Positions 1 to 8,653 of a stretch of DNA of 64,000 nt are shown piece by piece. Source of the DNA: an uncultured Sphaerochaeta sp. (lineage in GTDB: Bacteria > Spirochaetota > Spirochaetia > Sphaerochaetales > Sphaerochaetaceae); the NCBI RefSeq assembly GCF_963666015.1, contig NZ_OY762555.1:3100001-3164000 (forward strand). Reading direction: 5' to 3'. The position numbers and the translations under genes were made by a program. The first letter of the stretch is position 1; every line of letters begins with the position of its first letter. The notes under the pieces were generated by a model. The model did not search any database, was not told the DNA's origin, and saw only the letters and a list, made by a program, of their open reading frames with translations.

Positions 1-168
1 CTTGCCTTACTGTTCGTAGAGATTGTCTTTTCTGTACAGAAATCCGACTTCTACAAGCAGGACATTTTCACTGTAAAGTCTACCATACATTGCTAAATTG
101 GCCTATTGCTTTTATCTGTATGCGCATTGGATGAAGCCAGGAGCAGAACGTTGGATATTGGCAAACAT

Positions 169-744
169 CTAGAAAGTTGCGTTGCCTATCTGTTGATACC
201 GAAAACAAGTTGCCTCATGGTCGTTGATGATACCCGCAGCTTGCAGGTGGGCATAGATGGTGATGGAACCAAGAAAGGTAAACCCCCGCTTCTTGAGGTC
301 CTTGCTGATCATATCGGAGAGTTCATTCCTGGCAATAACGATACCCCCGTCTGCATGTCCTGGATATTCCATTGTCTTGTTCCCGGTAAACCCCCAGAGA
401 TATGATGAGAATGAACCGAATTCCTCCTGGATCAGTAGGAATGCTTTTGCATTGGTAATGATTGCCCGGATTTTTCTTGGGGAGTGGATCATTCCCTCCA
501 TTTTCATAATCTCATCGACGTGCTCATCGCCATAGCCAGCAACCTTGGAGACAACAAAATCCTCGAAGGCCGATCGGAGCACTTCTCGCCTTTTCAATAC
601 CGTGAGCCAGCTCAGTCCACACTGCATGACTTCCATGCTCAGATACTCAAACTGTCTATGGTCATCATGGAGTGGCACGCCCCACTCTTTGTCATGGTAT
701 TCTACCAAGAGAGGATTCTCACCTGTCCAGCTACATCGGTTCAT
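169..744 (-). CDS. tag: DNA-3-methyladenine glycosylase I
   Basis: A base-excision repair enzyme that removes 3-methyladenine from alkylated DNA in the cytoplasm. The 191-residue length is normal for Tag. The N-terminus MNRCSW, the YHDKEWGVP segment and the C-terminal NDHEATC segment are family hallmarks. The zinc-snap ligands are all in place: C4 and H17 at the N-terminus, H176 and C180 at the C-terminus, with the same spacing as in E. coli Tag. It stands alone, divergent from the small membrane-protein gene downstream of coordinate 900. Nothing suggests decay. Confidence 0.96.
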   Translation of the reverse strand: MNRCSWTGENPLLVEYHDKEWGVPLHDDHRQFEYLSMEVMQCGLSWLTVLKRREVLRSAFEDFVVSKVAGYGDEHVDEIMKMEGMIHSPRKIRAIITNAKAFLLIQEEFGSFSSYLWGFTGNKTMEYPGHADGGIVIARNELSDMISKDLKKRGFTFLGSITIYAHLQAAGIINDHEATCFRYQQIGNATF

Positions 745-918
745 ACTATGTCCTTTTCTTAAGGTTAAATGTGACTACCGATGATTCTAGCACGGGAACA
801 TCCCTCATCGATGAAAAATTATCCCAACTTCCGTTTTTAGCTATCAGGAAAAGAGTTCTTGACGTACCTATTCTGAAGCCATCAAGATGAAACTGTAAAT
901 ATGCATTGAGGAGGATGT

Positions 919-1200
919 ATGAGTTTCCAAGGGATTCTGATCGGGGCAGCTGCATTTCTAATCATTGGGATATTTCATCCGATAGTCATCAAAGGGGAGT
1001 ATTATTTTGGTAAAAGGGTATGGCCGGTCTTTTTGGTAGTCGGAATTCTGTTGGTTATCCTCTCTCTGTGGATTGAGAACGCCACTTTTTCGGCGATAGT
1101 CAGTATTACAGGGTTCTCCTCCCTATGGAGTATCCACGAGTTATTCGAGCAAGAAGAGCGGGTAGCAAAAGGTTGGTTTCCTCGTAATCCAAAGAGATAA
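919..1200 (+). CDS. Small DUF4491-family membrane protein
   Basis: A 93-residue integral membrane protein of unknown function, resembling the DUF4491 family. Hydrophobic segments lie at about residues 4-24, 34-54 and 57-72, with a charged tail (EQEERVAKGWFPRNPKR). The conserved-looking core is the HPIVIKGEYYFGKR loop between the first two segments. The start is supported by a strong AGGAGG site 5 nt upstream. It is monocistronic, between the divergent tag gene and a convergent acetyltransferase gene. Confidence 0.8.
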   Translation: MSFQGILIGAAAFLIIGIFHPIVIKGEYYFGKRVWPVFLVVGILLVILSLWIENATFSAIVSITGFSSLWSIHELFEQEERVAKGWFPRNPKR

Positions 1201-1223
1201 ACCAGCGATAGGCTCTGGTATTT

Positions 1224-1748
1224 CTAAGTATTTGAGGGTTCTCTTTTGACTGAGAATACCAGGTGTTGCATATCCAATCCGCGGTAGTGCTTTATGAAGC
1301 TACCTCTGGCAAGCATGCCGTTTCGGATAGCAACATTCATTGAAGCAACATTACAGTCGCGTATGATGGAGTAGACTTCACTGCTGTTCAGCGTGCTGAA
1401 GGCATACTCCTTGCATGCTCTTGCTGCTTCAATTGCATATCCTTTCCCCCAGTAGTTGCGATTGAACAGATACCCAACTTCCAGCACATCTGATGACCCT
1501 CCTATGGTTTGCCATGTCAGGCCAGCCTGGCCTATCATGGTACCAGTATCTTTCAGGATAACAGCCCATAGCCCAAAACCGTCAGTTTTATATCTGGCAA
1601 GATTCCTATCCAGCCAAGCCTGTGTTTCAGCAGGGCTGAGAGGAGTCTCATATGCGTACATGGTCTTCTCGTCTTGCAGGATTGCTGCAAGAGAGGGGTA
1701 GTCCTCCTGGGTCATCTCTCGTAGGAGTAATCGTTCTGTTTCAATCAT
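1224..1748 (-). CDS. GNAT family N-acetyltransferase (RimJ/RimL type)
   Basis: Predicted acetyl-CoA-dependent acetyltransferase of 174 residues. It opens with IETERLLLREM, the usual first strand of the RimJ/RimL subgroup. The acetyl-CoA pyrophosphate loop is at about residues 97-106 (NRNYWGKGYA). The substrate cannot be read from sequence; relatives acetylate protein N-termini, amino-sugars or antibiotics. An AAGGA site lies upstream of the ATG. It is separated from the polyamine transporter genes by about 65 bp and is probably last in, or just after, that minus-strand transcription unit. Confidence 0.85.
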   Translation of the reverse strand: MIETERLLLREMTQEDYPSLAAILQDEKTMYAYETPLSPAETQAWLDRNLARYKTDGFGLWAVILKDTGTMIGQAGLTWQTIGGSSDVLEVGYLFNRNYWGKGYAIEAARACKEYAFSTLNSSEVYSIIRDCNVASMNVAIRNGMLARGSFIKHYRGLDMQHLVFSVKREPSNT

Positions 1749-1814
1749 CGTGTATCATTCCTTGTCTCAGTCGAGGGAGTAAGAAGAAACAATTTCTTCT
1801 CTGCCATCCATGAC

Positions 1815-2672
1815 TTAGAGCAGTTTCTTGTTCCCCTTGGTGAGATTAACCACTGCAAAAATGGAAGTGCCAAGAATGAGCAGGAATGAGATGGCATTGA
1901 TCACCGGGGTGGATCCATCACGTACTTGCATGTACATATTTATGGGCAGTGTTGCCTGTGAACCTACGAGGAATATGGTGGTGTTGAAGTTCTCAAAAGA
2001 CATAAGGAAGGCCATGGCCGCTCCTCCAATAATTGAAGGCCTTAGGTACTTGAGGGTGATGAACCAGAGAACTTCTGCCTTGTTTGCTCCAAGGTTGTAG
2101 GCAGCTTCTTCCAGGGTGTGGTCAAATTTCTTCAATCGGGCAGAGACAACCAGCGCAACAATAGTAGAGATGAACGAGGATTGGCCGAGCACCACCAAAG
2201 GAAATCCAGGGCCAAGAAATGAAACATAGATGCCCAGGTGGTTCTCAATGAACAGCCCTATGGTGTTGGAGAACATCAGGATGGAGATACCGAGTATGAC
2301 TCCAGGAATGACCAAGGGAGCTATCATGAGAAAGTAAAGCGCGTTCTTGAACCGGAAGTTTTCCTGTTCAAAGAGAAATGCCGCACAAGTTCCGAGGAAT
2401 GTTGAAACGATCATGACTGCTATGGCTACCTTGAAAGAGGTGAATAGGCTTCTTAGGTTGGTTTGGTCGTGAAAGATGCCATATTTTTCCGGTCCATTGC
2501 CAAAAAACCAGTCAAGGGTGAATCCCTGCCAGGGAAGGGAAGGGTACATGGAGTCATTGAATGCAAGGATCATTGTCACCACCAGTGGTGCAAAGAGGAA
2601 AATAAAATAGAGGATGATGAAGAGGGTAAATCCTCCACGATATTTCTTTGAGGAAGGTAAGCTTCTGATCAT
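1815..2672 (-). CDS. potC: Spermidine/putrescine ABC transporter permease PotC
   Basis: Inner-membrane permease subunit of the polyamine importer. Six hydrophobic segments are visible, with the EAA coupling loop (EEAAYNLGANKAEVLWF) at about residues 188-205, which docks on the ATPase. I place the start at the ATG overlapping the potB stop (ATGA), preceded by AAGGAGG 7 nt away. A longer upstream reading would add 16 residues inside potB with no ribosome site. Last gene of potD-potA-potB-potC, translationally coupled to potB. Confidence 0.93.
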   Translation of the reverse strand: MIRSLPSSKKYRGGFTLFIILYFIFLFAPLVVTMILAFNDSMYPSLPWQGFTLDWFFGNGPEKYGIFHDQTNLRSLFTSFKVAIAVMIVSTFLGTCAAFLFEQENFRFKNALYFLMIAPLVIPGVILGISILMFSNTIGLFIENHLGIYVSFLGPGFPLVVLGQSSFISTIVALVVSARLKKFDHTLEEAAYNLGANKAEVLWFITLKYLRPSIIGGAAMAFLMSFENFNTTIFLVGSQATLPINMYMQVRDGSTPVINAISFLLILGTSIFAVVNLTKGNKKLL

Positions 2673-3523
2673 TTTACCACCTCCTTCAGGTTTTGTTTGG
2701 TGAGCTTGAGAAGAACCCAAATGATCAGCGAAGAGAGGGCCAGGAGCAGGAACCCAAAGGCCGCTCCCTGGTTCCAGTTGAAATAGAGGATTATCTGGTT
2801 GTAAATCTGTTCGGTAAACCAGAGGGAGTTCTTGCCTCCCATCAGGTTAGGGGTCAGGTAGCTTCCCAGGACCAACATGAATACGATGATTCCTCCATTG
2901 ACGAGCCCGGAAGCACAGTGGGGAATAATGATGGTTCTCCAGATGGATAGTTTCGATGCTCCCAGGTCATAGGCTGCCTCGATCAGTGAATTATCCAAGT
3001 CATCCATTACACCCAAAACAGGGACCACCATGAAGAGCATGCTGGTATATACCAAGCCCATGATCATGGTGATGTCATTGTAGAGCATCTCAACAGGCTC
3101 TTTGAACAAACCTATTGAAATAAGGAAATGATTGAGGATTCCGCTCTCCCTGAGGAGAATCATCCAGCCATAGACACGGATAAGTTCACTGACCCAGAAG
3201 GGGACCAGAATGAGGATCATCAATGCCCCGGTCATTCTCCCCTTTGCTATCTTCGAGATATAGAATGAGACCGGGAGGGAAATGACCATTACCAGGAAGG
3301 TAACAATGATTGAGTATCCTGCGGTACGTACGAAAGTGAGCCAGTAGATGGGCTCCTTGAAGAAAGCAAGATAGTTGTCCAAGGTGAATTTTCCTGTATT
3401 TGCCTTGGAGAAAGAGAGCCTCAGCAGCTCAAGGTGGGGGAGCACGATCAAGAGAAAGAGCCAGAGTACGACGGGCAGGAAAAAGAAGAGAAAACCCCAT
3501 TTGATATGTTGTCTATTCTTCAT
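2669..3523 (-). CDS. potB: Spermidine/putrescine ABC transporter permease PotB
   Basis: Second permease of the polyamine importer, about 284 residues. The first membrane helix follows KWGF near residue 10, and the EAA loop is IEAAYDLGASKLSIWRT. Its start overlaps the end of potA by about 11 bp. A GGAAG motif lies 7 nt before the second of two adjacent ATG codons, so I use 3523; the first ATG (3526) or a GTG at 3541 remain possible. The downstream overlap with potC is ATGA, typical of a coupled operon. Confidence 0.93.
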   Translation of the reverse strand: MKNRQHIKWGFLFFFLPVVLWLFLLIVLPHLELLRLSFSKANTGKFTLDNYLAFFKEPIYWLTFVRTAGYSIIVTFLVMVISLPVSFYISKIAKGRMTGALMILILVPFWVSELIRVYGWMILLRESGILNHFLISIGLFKEPVEMLYNDITMIMGLVYTSMLFMVVPVLGVMDDLDNSLIEAAYDLGASKLSIWRTIIIPHCASGLVNGGIIVFMLVLGSYLTPNLMGGKNSLWFTEQIYNQIILYFNWNQGAAFGFLLLALSSLIIWVLLKLTKQNLKEVVK

Positions 3524-4625
3524 CATATAACTTCCAATCACTGCGTTTAAAGCAGACAGTCTTATTCAGGTCCCAACCAACCTGTATGCGATCTTTTGAG
3601 CGGATATGGTCATATTCCCTTGTCTGGGGAAGTGCTATCACCAATTCCTCCTCAGTTCCCAAAGGCTTGACCAAAAGACGGCTATTTCCTCCATCAAAGA
3701 GGATTGAGGTAACTTCTACAGGAAGGCTTTGGAAGTTCTCCCTCCCTTCCCCTGGATTGATGATCACAGCCTCTGGGCGTATGAAGAGATCATATTCCTC
3801 ATCATCAGTGGCGGTATCAAATCTCTGGGCCAGGCGGAAGTCATACCTATCAGCATATCGGGCTATGGTGTTGCCGCTTTGATCACTGTGAAGCTTTACC
3901 CGTAGTTTGTTGTTGTTTCCTACAAACTGGGCAACAAATGAGGATTTTGGTTCGTGGTAGAGTTGTTGGGGTGTTCCTATCTGTTCAAAATGTCCGTTGT
4001 TCATGACTGCAACCATATCACTCATTACCATGGCTTCACTCTGGTCATGGGTAATGTAAACAAAGGTTGTTCCAACCTGGGATTGCAGTGTCTTAAGTTC
4101 CACTTTCATATGTTCACGCAACTTGGCATCGAGAGCACCCAAGGGTTCATCAAGCAAGAGCACCGTTGGTTCCATGATCAGGCAGCGTGCAATGGCAATA
4201 CGTTGTTTCTGTCCACCCGAGAGTTGGCTGATCTGTTTTTTTCCTGACTCCGGAAGACCGACCCGCTCCAGCAACTCCCGGACCTTCTTGTCTACACCAG
4301 GTCCTTTCTCCCCCCTTCGTCGCAGCCCGAATGCAATGTTCTCATGCACATTCATCATGGGAAAGAGTGCAAGATTCTGAAACACCAGGTTTACAGGCCG
4401 CTTGTTGGGGGCAACCCCATCCATGTTTTTCCCGTTGAAGAGGATGGTTCCCCCATCAGGCTTGTAAAACCCTGCAATCATTCGCAGGAGTGTTGTCTTT
4501 CCACAGCCCGACGGCCCTAGAATCGAAAAGAACTTTCCGTCCTCTACTTCGAATGAGACCTGGTCAACTGCAGTAAAATCACCAAATCGTTTGGTGATAT
4601 TTTGTACTGAGAGTGCACTATCCAT
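3513..4625 (-). CDS. potA: Spermidine/putrescine ABC transporter ATPase PotA
   Basis: Cytoplasmic ATPase that powers polyamine import. Walker A GPSGCGKTT is at residues 37-45, the ABC signature LSGGQ at 135-139, and Walker B VLLLDEP at about 155-161, followed by the D-loop GALD. The C-terminal third (about residues 240-370) is the TOBE-type regulatory domain usual in PotA/MalK. All catalytic motifs are intact. It follows potD after a 72-bp gap containing a strong hairpin and overlaps potB. Confidence 0.95.
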   Translation of the reverse strand: MDSALSVQNITKRFGDFTAVDQVSFEVEDGKFFSILGPSGCGKTTLLRMIAGFYKPDGGTILFNGKNMDGVAPNKRPVNLVFQNLALFPMMNVHENIAFGLRRRGEKGPGVDKKVRELLERVGLPESGKKQISQLSGGQKQRIAIARCLIMEPTVLLLDEPLGALDAKLREHMKVELKTLQSQVGTTFVYITHDQSEAMVMSDMVAVMNNGHFEQIGTPQQLYHEPKSSFVAQFVGNNNKLRVKLHSDQSGNTIARYADRYDFRLAQRFDTATDDEEYDLFIRPEAVIINPGEGRENFQSLPVEVTSILFDGGNSRLLVKPLGTEEELVIALPQTREYDHIRSKDRIQVGWDLNKTVCFKRSDWKLYDEE

Positions 4626-4647
4626 ACTGTTGTTTACCTTGATGTGA

Positions 4648-4679
4648 TGCCAATAGCTGTAGTGAAACAGCTATTGGCA
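4648..4679 (-). promoter_or_regulatory. Intercistronic hairpin between potD and potA
   Basis: Perfect 12-bp inverted repeat TGCCAATAGCTG / CAGCTATTGGCA with an 8-nt loop, between the potD stop and the potA start in an otherwise co-directional operon. There is no U-run after the stem on the minus strand, so it is more likely a 3'-end stabiliser or partial terminator than a full terminator. Such a structure would raise the amount of binding protein relative to the membrane and ATPase subunits (inference). Confidence 0.7.
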
Positions 4680-4697
4680 ATACGTTGATCATTTCTG

Positions 4698-5777
4698 CTA
4701 GCGAGCAGCCTTTACCTTGTCGAGGGTTTTTCCTTCCATCTCTTCAATTCCTGCTGGGACGGTCGGATACCAGTTGATGTTTGCCAGTACCTCAGGAGGT
4801 AGGCCACGGGTAAAGTTTGCCTTGATCTCGGGATCAAGATATTTTACAGCATCCTTGGAAGCTGTTCCATAGGTCTCTCGGTTGGTGAAGAACGCAGCAT
4901 TCTCAGGTTCCAACATGAAGTTGATGTATGCATATGCTGCATCAAGGTTTTCACTCTTTGCCGGGATGGCGAAGGTGTCGACCCAAGCAAGTGCTCCACT
5001 GGTTGGTGCGATATAGTCAATGTTTGGGTTCTCAGCGTGAAGCTTCCATCCAGCCTGTTCCCATGCTGATGCTGCCCAAACCTCTTCAGAGCGGAGCGAC
5101 TGCAACAGCTGGTCTCCGTTGTCCCAATAGGTTTTTACCGAAGGCTTGCCAGCGATGAGGACTTTCTCCATCTCATCAAGGAAGTCTTGATATGCCTCTG
5201 GGGCATTATACAGCTCGAATGGATCGTAGCCGAGAGAGAATCCCATACCAATAAGGGTAGGTCTCTTCAGGCGGTAGGATACTCTTCCTGCATACTTGGG
5301 ATCGAGAAGATCCTTGAAATCCTTAACATCCGGTGCCAAGGCCTTGTTGACCACCAAGCCTTCAGTTCCATACACGTGTGGAACAGCGTAGGATTCTCCA
5401 TCCACCAAGGTGTTTTTCTTCACTGCCTCAAGCAGGGAAGCATCAATCTGTTCGGTCTCGATCCTTGCATAGTCGATCGGCTGGTAGATGCCATACTGCT
5501 CAACGACAGAGGAGATGCGGTCCTGTGAGGGCTGGGCAAGGTCAAAACCACCGCCACGGGTTGCTCTGAGCTTGCTGATCATCTCTTCGTTGTTGCTGAG
5601 TGTCACCTCAACCTTGTAGCCGGTTTCCTCTGTGAACTTATCAAGCAGTTCCTGCGGGGCATACCCTGACCAGGTGATGATTCGTAGCACAGGATTTTTC
5701 GTCTCGGCTGATGCTTGGGCAAAAAGTACACTGCCCATAACCATAAGGACCATGAGAACAAGAATGACTTTTTTCAT
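4698..5777 (-). CDS. potD: Spermidine/putrescine-binding periplasmic protein PotD
   Basis: Extracytoplasmic receptor that captures polyamine for PotABC. A signal peptide covers about residues 1-24, ending ...LFAQASA. The mature start is followed by LRIITWSGYAPQELL, the PotD/PotF opening. The 359-residue length is normal. The SAWEQAGWKL segment and ALAWVDTFAIPA near the C-terminus belong to the usual ligand-cleft region. A strong GAAGGAGG site precedes the ATG. First gene of the pot operon, with its own sigma-70-like promoter about 90-115 nt upstream. Confidence 0.95.
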   Translation of the reverse strand: MKKVILVLMVLMVMGSVLFAQASAETKNPVLRIITWSGYAPQELLDKFTEETGYKVEVTLSNNEEMISKLRATRGGGFDLAQPSQDRISSVVEQYGIYQPIDYARIETEQIDASLLEAVKKNTLVDGESYAVPHVYGTEGLVVNKALAPDVKDFKDLLDPKYAGRVSYRLKRPTLIGMGFSLGYDPFELYNAPEAYQDFLDEMEKVLIAGKPSVKTYWDNGDQLLQSLRSEEVWAASAWEQAGWKLHAENPNIDYIAPTSGALAWVDTFAIPAKSENLDAAYAYINFMLEPENAAFFTNRETYGTASKDAVKYLDPEIKANFTRGLPPEVLANINWYPTVPAGIEEMEGKTLDKVKAAR

Positions 5778-5820
5778 ACAGAATTCCTCCTTCAGGAATG
5801 TAAGATGCCTTCTCCTAACT

Positions 5821-5850
5821 CTGATTACGTCTATCTCCTTTTGTAATCAG
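5821..5850 (-). promoter_or_regulatory. Hairpin in the potD leader
   Basis: An 8-bp perfect inverted repeat (CTGATTAC / GTAATCAG) lies in the potD 5' leader between promoter and start codon. Its 14-nt loop on the transcribed strand contains an AAAGGAG motif, resembling a decoy ribosome site. I do not recognise a known riboswitch class. Polyamine-responsive control is possible but purely inferred. Confidence 0.45.
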
Positions 5851-5862
5851 CACCTTATAGGT

Positions 5863-5891
5863 ATCGTAGGTCTTGACAACTCCAAAGTCAA
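5863..5891 (-). promoter_or_regulatory. Probable sigma-70 promoter of the potDABC operon
   Basis: On the minus strand TTGACT (5891-5886) and TACGAT (5868-5863) are separated by exactly 17 bp, a good match to -35 and -10 boxes. It lies about 90 bp upstream of potD, leaving a leader that carries the hairpin at 5821-5850. Confidence 0.55.
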
Positions 5892-6026
5892 TTCCAATCT
5901 AGGAAAGATAAATTTGTTATGTATGAAAGATGTGTTTTGATTTCATGAAAGAGTGCGGTTTAGTGAGTTTTCTGTAAATCTGATGTGAGGTTACAGGAAA
6001 AATATAATGGTGTAACCATGGAGCGT

Positions 6027-7148
6027 TTACTCGAGAATGCGAATATAGCAACGCCTTCGTTTGTGTTGTTCGGTCTTGAAGCTCTTCCACTGTGTTTGCA
6101 CATTCTCGTTGTACTCCAACTCAGGGCCGGTCTCTGCGTAACGAACCCCGTTCGCAAGTGCTGTCTTGATACCTTCCTGGAGGATGATGGCATTCACCCC
6201 TCTTCCCATATATTCAGGTTTAACTGCGATAAGGTACATATCCAGCACTTCGTGCTTCTTGAGTGACCTGAGAATCCGGACAAAACCAAGCGGAAACAGA
6301 CGCCCACGCGATTTCTGCATTGCCAGAGAGAGGGAAGGGACCATGATTCCAAACCCTATGACCTTCTCTGAGGCATCCACAACCACGTAGATGTATTCAA
6401 GACTTACCAGGCTTAGAAACTGTTTGATTGCTAGGTTGATCTGTCCATCGGTAAGCGGGCAGAATCCATAGAGCTCTGCAAATGCTTCATTATACATATG
6501 GAACATCTGGTGGGCGTAGGGCAGTACCTTTTTTTTGCTGGTAAAGGAGAGTAGGCGATATCCATGACGTTTTTGAGCGATTTCACTGATTCGCTCGATT
6601 CTTGGATCGATTTTTTCAGGTACAAAGACCTTGTATTCTACCCAGTCCACGTCTTTGGCAAAGCCAAGCTGTTGCAGGTGTTCATGGTAGTAAGGATGGT
6701 TATACAGGGTGATAAACATGCTCAGCTGGTCGTATCCTTCAACCAAGAGTCCTTGTTTGTCGAGGTCTGAGAAACCGATGGGGCCGATGATGGTATCCAT
6801 TCCCTTTTCCTTGCCCCACGTGCAGACTCTTTCAAAAAGGAGTTTGCTGACTGCAATATCGTCAATTACGTCATAGCGGGTGAAGCGGATATACTTTTTC
6901 TGTTGGGCCATGTTCAGCTTATGGTTGATCAAGGCAGCAATACGCCCGACAACGATCCCATTTTCTTTTGCAAGGAAAGCTACAACATCAATATATTCGA
7001 ATGCAGGGTTCTTCTTTGGGTTGAAGTTCCACTTCTCATCGATGATCAAGGTAGGTACATAGTAAGGGTTGTCTTTATAGAGTTGGTTTGGAAATGCAAA
7101 GAATTGGTTCCACTCACGTTTAGAGGAGACAGAATGGATCGTAATCAT
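6027..7148 (-). CDS. GNAT-like acyltransferase family protein, substrate unknown
   Basis: A 373-residue protein resembling the large GNAT-fold proteins of the YghO type. The segment IVVGRIAALINHKLN (about residues 66-80) is the beta-strand/turn at the start of the fold. IGPIGFSDLDKQGLLVEGYD in the middle and KPEYMGRGVNAIILQEGI near residue 310 are the recognisable conserved parts; GRGV is the likely acetyl-CoA loop. The C-terminus has the ELEYNENVQTQWKSFKTE tail typical of this group. An AGGAGG site precedes the ATG. Cellular role unknown. It is monocistronic, divergent from a methyltransferase gene. Confidence 0.75.
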   Translation of the reverse strand: MITIHSVSSKREWNQFFAFPNQLYKDNPYYVPTLIIDEKWNFNPKKNPAFEYIDVVAFLAKENGIVVGRIAALINHKLNMAQQKKYIRFTRYDVIDDIAVSKLLFERVCTWGKEKGMDTIIGPIGFSDLDKQGLLVEGYDQLSMFITLYNHPYYHEHLQQLGFAKDVDWVEYKVFVPEKIDPRIERISEIAQKRHGYRLLSFTSKKKVLPYAHQMFHMYNEAFAELYGFCPLTDGQINLAIKQFLSLVSLEYIYVVVDASEKVIGFGIMVPSLSLAMQKSRGRLFPLGFVRILRSLKKHEVLDMYLIAVKPEYMGRGVNAIILQEGIKTALANGVRYAETGPELEYNENVQTQWKSFKTEQHKRRRCYIRILE

Positions 7149-7372
7149 GTTGCCCTCCTCCTAGCATTTTTGGCTATTGTACTGCATTTTGGGTGGGGAG
7201 TAACTATAGTTGAGCGTAGTATTTTTACAATTTTCTAAAAAATGTATTTGTACTCTGTCCTTACCGTGAAAGATTTCTGCTTCAATCCCTGTTTGTCATA
7301 CTGTAAAGGATGTCTCCTGAGGGTGTATGTTGTACTATGTCTATGAAGATTTCTACTATAAGGACAATGAGC

Positions 7373-8083
7373 ATGAAAACACCCGTTACTGATACCTATG
7401 ACAAGAACTTTCTCCTGGAGACGATGATGGGACCGAATGCGATGCGGATCACCGAAGAACTGGCAAGTTCGCTTCCTATTGCTCCAGGTATGCGTATTCT
7501 TGATCTCGGCTGTGGTATGGGAATCTCCTCCATTCTGCTTGCAGAGAAATATGACGCGACTGTTTTTGCCGCTGACCTGTGGATATCACCCACCGATAAT
7601 GCCAAACGCTTTGCCGAACGTGGGCTTGATGCAAAGATATTTCCTTTCTTGGTGGATGCAACGAAAGAGATTCCCTTTGCTCATGAGTATTTCGATATGA
7701 TCATCAGCGTGGATTCCTATCAGTACTTTGGCACAGATGAAAATATGCTTGCGAAACTTCTGCCCTTCGTGAAAAAGGATGGCTATATTGCGGTTGCCGT
7801 TCCTGGTTTCAATCAAGATTTCCCCGATGGGAAATTACCAAAGGAAGTGCAACCTTTCTGGACACCAGAGTGGTATTTCTATTCTCTTTCCTGGTGGAAA
7901 GCCCTCTGGGAAAAAGAACCTGGTATTGAGATAACCGAGTTCCGTGAAATGAGTTCATGCAAACAAGCCTGGGATGATTGGCTGCAATCACCCAACCCCT
8001 ATGCCAAAGAGGATCTTGTCATGATGGAAGCAGGGGTAGGGAAGTATTTCAATATTATACAAATGGTAGGTAAGAAACGGTAA
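7373..8083 (+). CDS. Class I SAM-dependent methyltransferase
   Basis: Cytoplasmic methyltransferase of about 236 residues with the SAM-binding motif I ILDLGCGMGISSILLAEKY near residue 40. The acidic strand VFAADLW follows, and the FDMIISVDSYQYFG segment forms the active-site motif. It resembles UbiE/small-molecule methyltransferases; the substrate is unknown. The reading frame is open from 7310, but an AAGGA site (7360-7364) sits 8 nt before the ATG at 7373, so I use that start. It is the last core gene before the ssb-marked island. Confidence 0.85.
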   Translation: MKTPVTDTYDKNFLLETMMGPNAMRITEELASSLPIAPGMRILDLGCGMGISSILLAEKYDATVFAADLWISPTDNAKRFAERGLDAKIFPFLVDATKEIPFAHEYFDMIISVDSYQYFGTDENMLAKLLPFVKKDGYIAVAVPGFNQDFPDGKLPKEVQPFWTPEWYFYSLSWWKALWEKEPGIEITEFREMSSCKQAWDDWLQSPNPYAKEDLVMMEAGVGKYFNIIQMVGKKR

Positions 8084-8124
8084 CAAGATTTTTCAGGAAA
8101 GGAATACCATCACTGTACTCATAG

Positions 8125-8227
8125 ATGAAGCAGAAGACTCCATACCCTCTCTTAGGTAATACATACCCCGTATGGACACCAAGCCTGTGCTTGGAGGGGA
8201 AGTTGACCGATGAGGTCTGGAGGAACT
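8125..8227 (+). promoter_or_regulatory. Structured 5' leader of ssb copy 1
   Basis: This 103-nt block is identical to the block before the third ssb at 25961-26063. It contains two back-to-back perfect hairpins: CATAC-CCC-GTATG at 8162-8174 and CCAAGC-CTGT-GCTTGG at 8179-8194. A GGAGG ribosome site lies just before the ATG. Exact conservation of non-coding sequence suggests recent duplication, a functional leader, or both. Confidence 0.7.
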
Positions 8228-8626
8228 ATGAATAATTTGAACTCAGTACTGTTGGAAGGAAACCTGGTGAGGGACCCCGAGCGTGTAGAACTCGGGGAGA
8301 ATACAAGCGCGATGACAAAGTTTGCTATCGCCGTTAACCGGTTCTTTCGTAATGCAAAAGCAGAAGCCGTGGAGGAGGTGATGTTCATCAACGTTCAGGC
8401 ATGGGGAACGCTTGGTAAGAACTGCATGATCTATCTACAGAAAGGAAGAGGAGTGAGAGTGGTAGGAAGACTTCGCCAGGAGCGGTGGACTGACAAGGAT
8501 GGAGGGAATCGGGAGCGCATCCTCGTGGTAGCTGAACATGTTGAATTCAAGAAAGAGCCAAATTCCACTTCCAAGGCAGATGAGCGTGAAGAACTTGATG
8601 AGATTGACCAGGAGATTGCATTCTGA
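8228..8626 (+). CDS. ssb: Single-stranded DNA-binding protein, accessory copy 1
   Basis: A 132-residue OB-fold SSB. MNNLNSVLLEGNLVRDP is the family opening, VMFINVQAWG and GRLRQERWTDKDG are the middle strands, and the C-terminus ELDEIDQEIAF ends in an acidic tip analogous to DDDIPF that recruits partner proteins. The spacer before the tip is short. The start is set by GGAGG upstream. It is not beside rpsF/rpsR, so it is probably an accessory paralogue rather than the replication copy. It differs from the 26.1-kb copy at only two residues. Confidence 0.93.
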   Translation: MNNLNSVLLEGNLVRDPERVELGENTSAMTKFAIAVNRFFRNAKAEAVEEVMFINVQAWGTLGKNCMIYLQKGRGVRVVGRLRQERWTDKDGGNRERILVVAEHVEFKKEPNSTSKADEREELDEIDQEIAF

Positions 8627-8653
8627 GTGTATCGTACTTATGTTGATTCTTCG

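Noticed and set aside
106..762. Several plus-strand open frames across the tag gene
   Set aside because: All are shadows of the minus-strand tag gene, which has full family motifs and zinc ligands.
5821..5850. Known riboswitch before potD
   Set aside because: The leader is short and matches no riboswitch consensus I can recognise; only a simple hairpin is supported.
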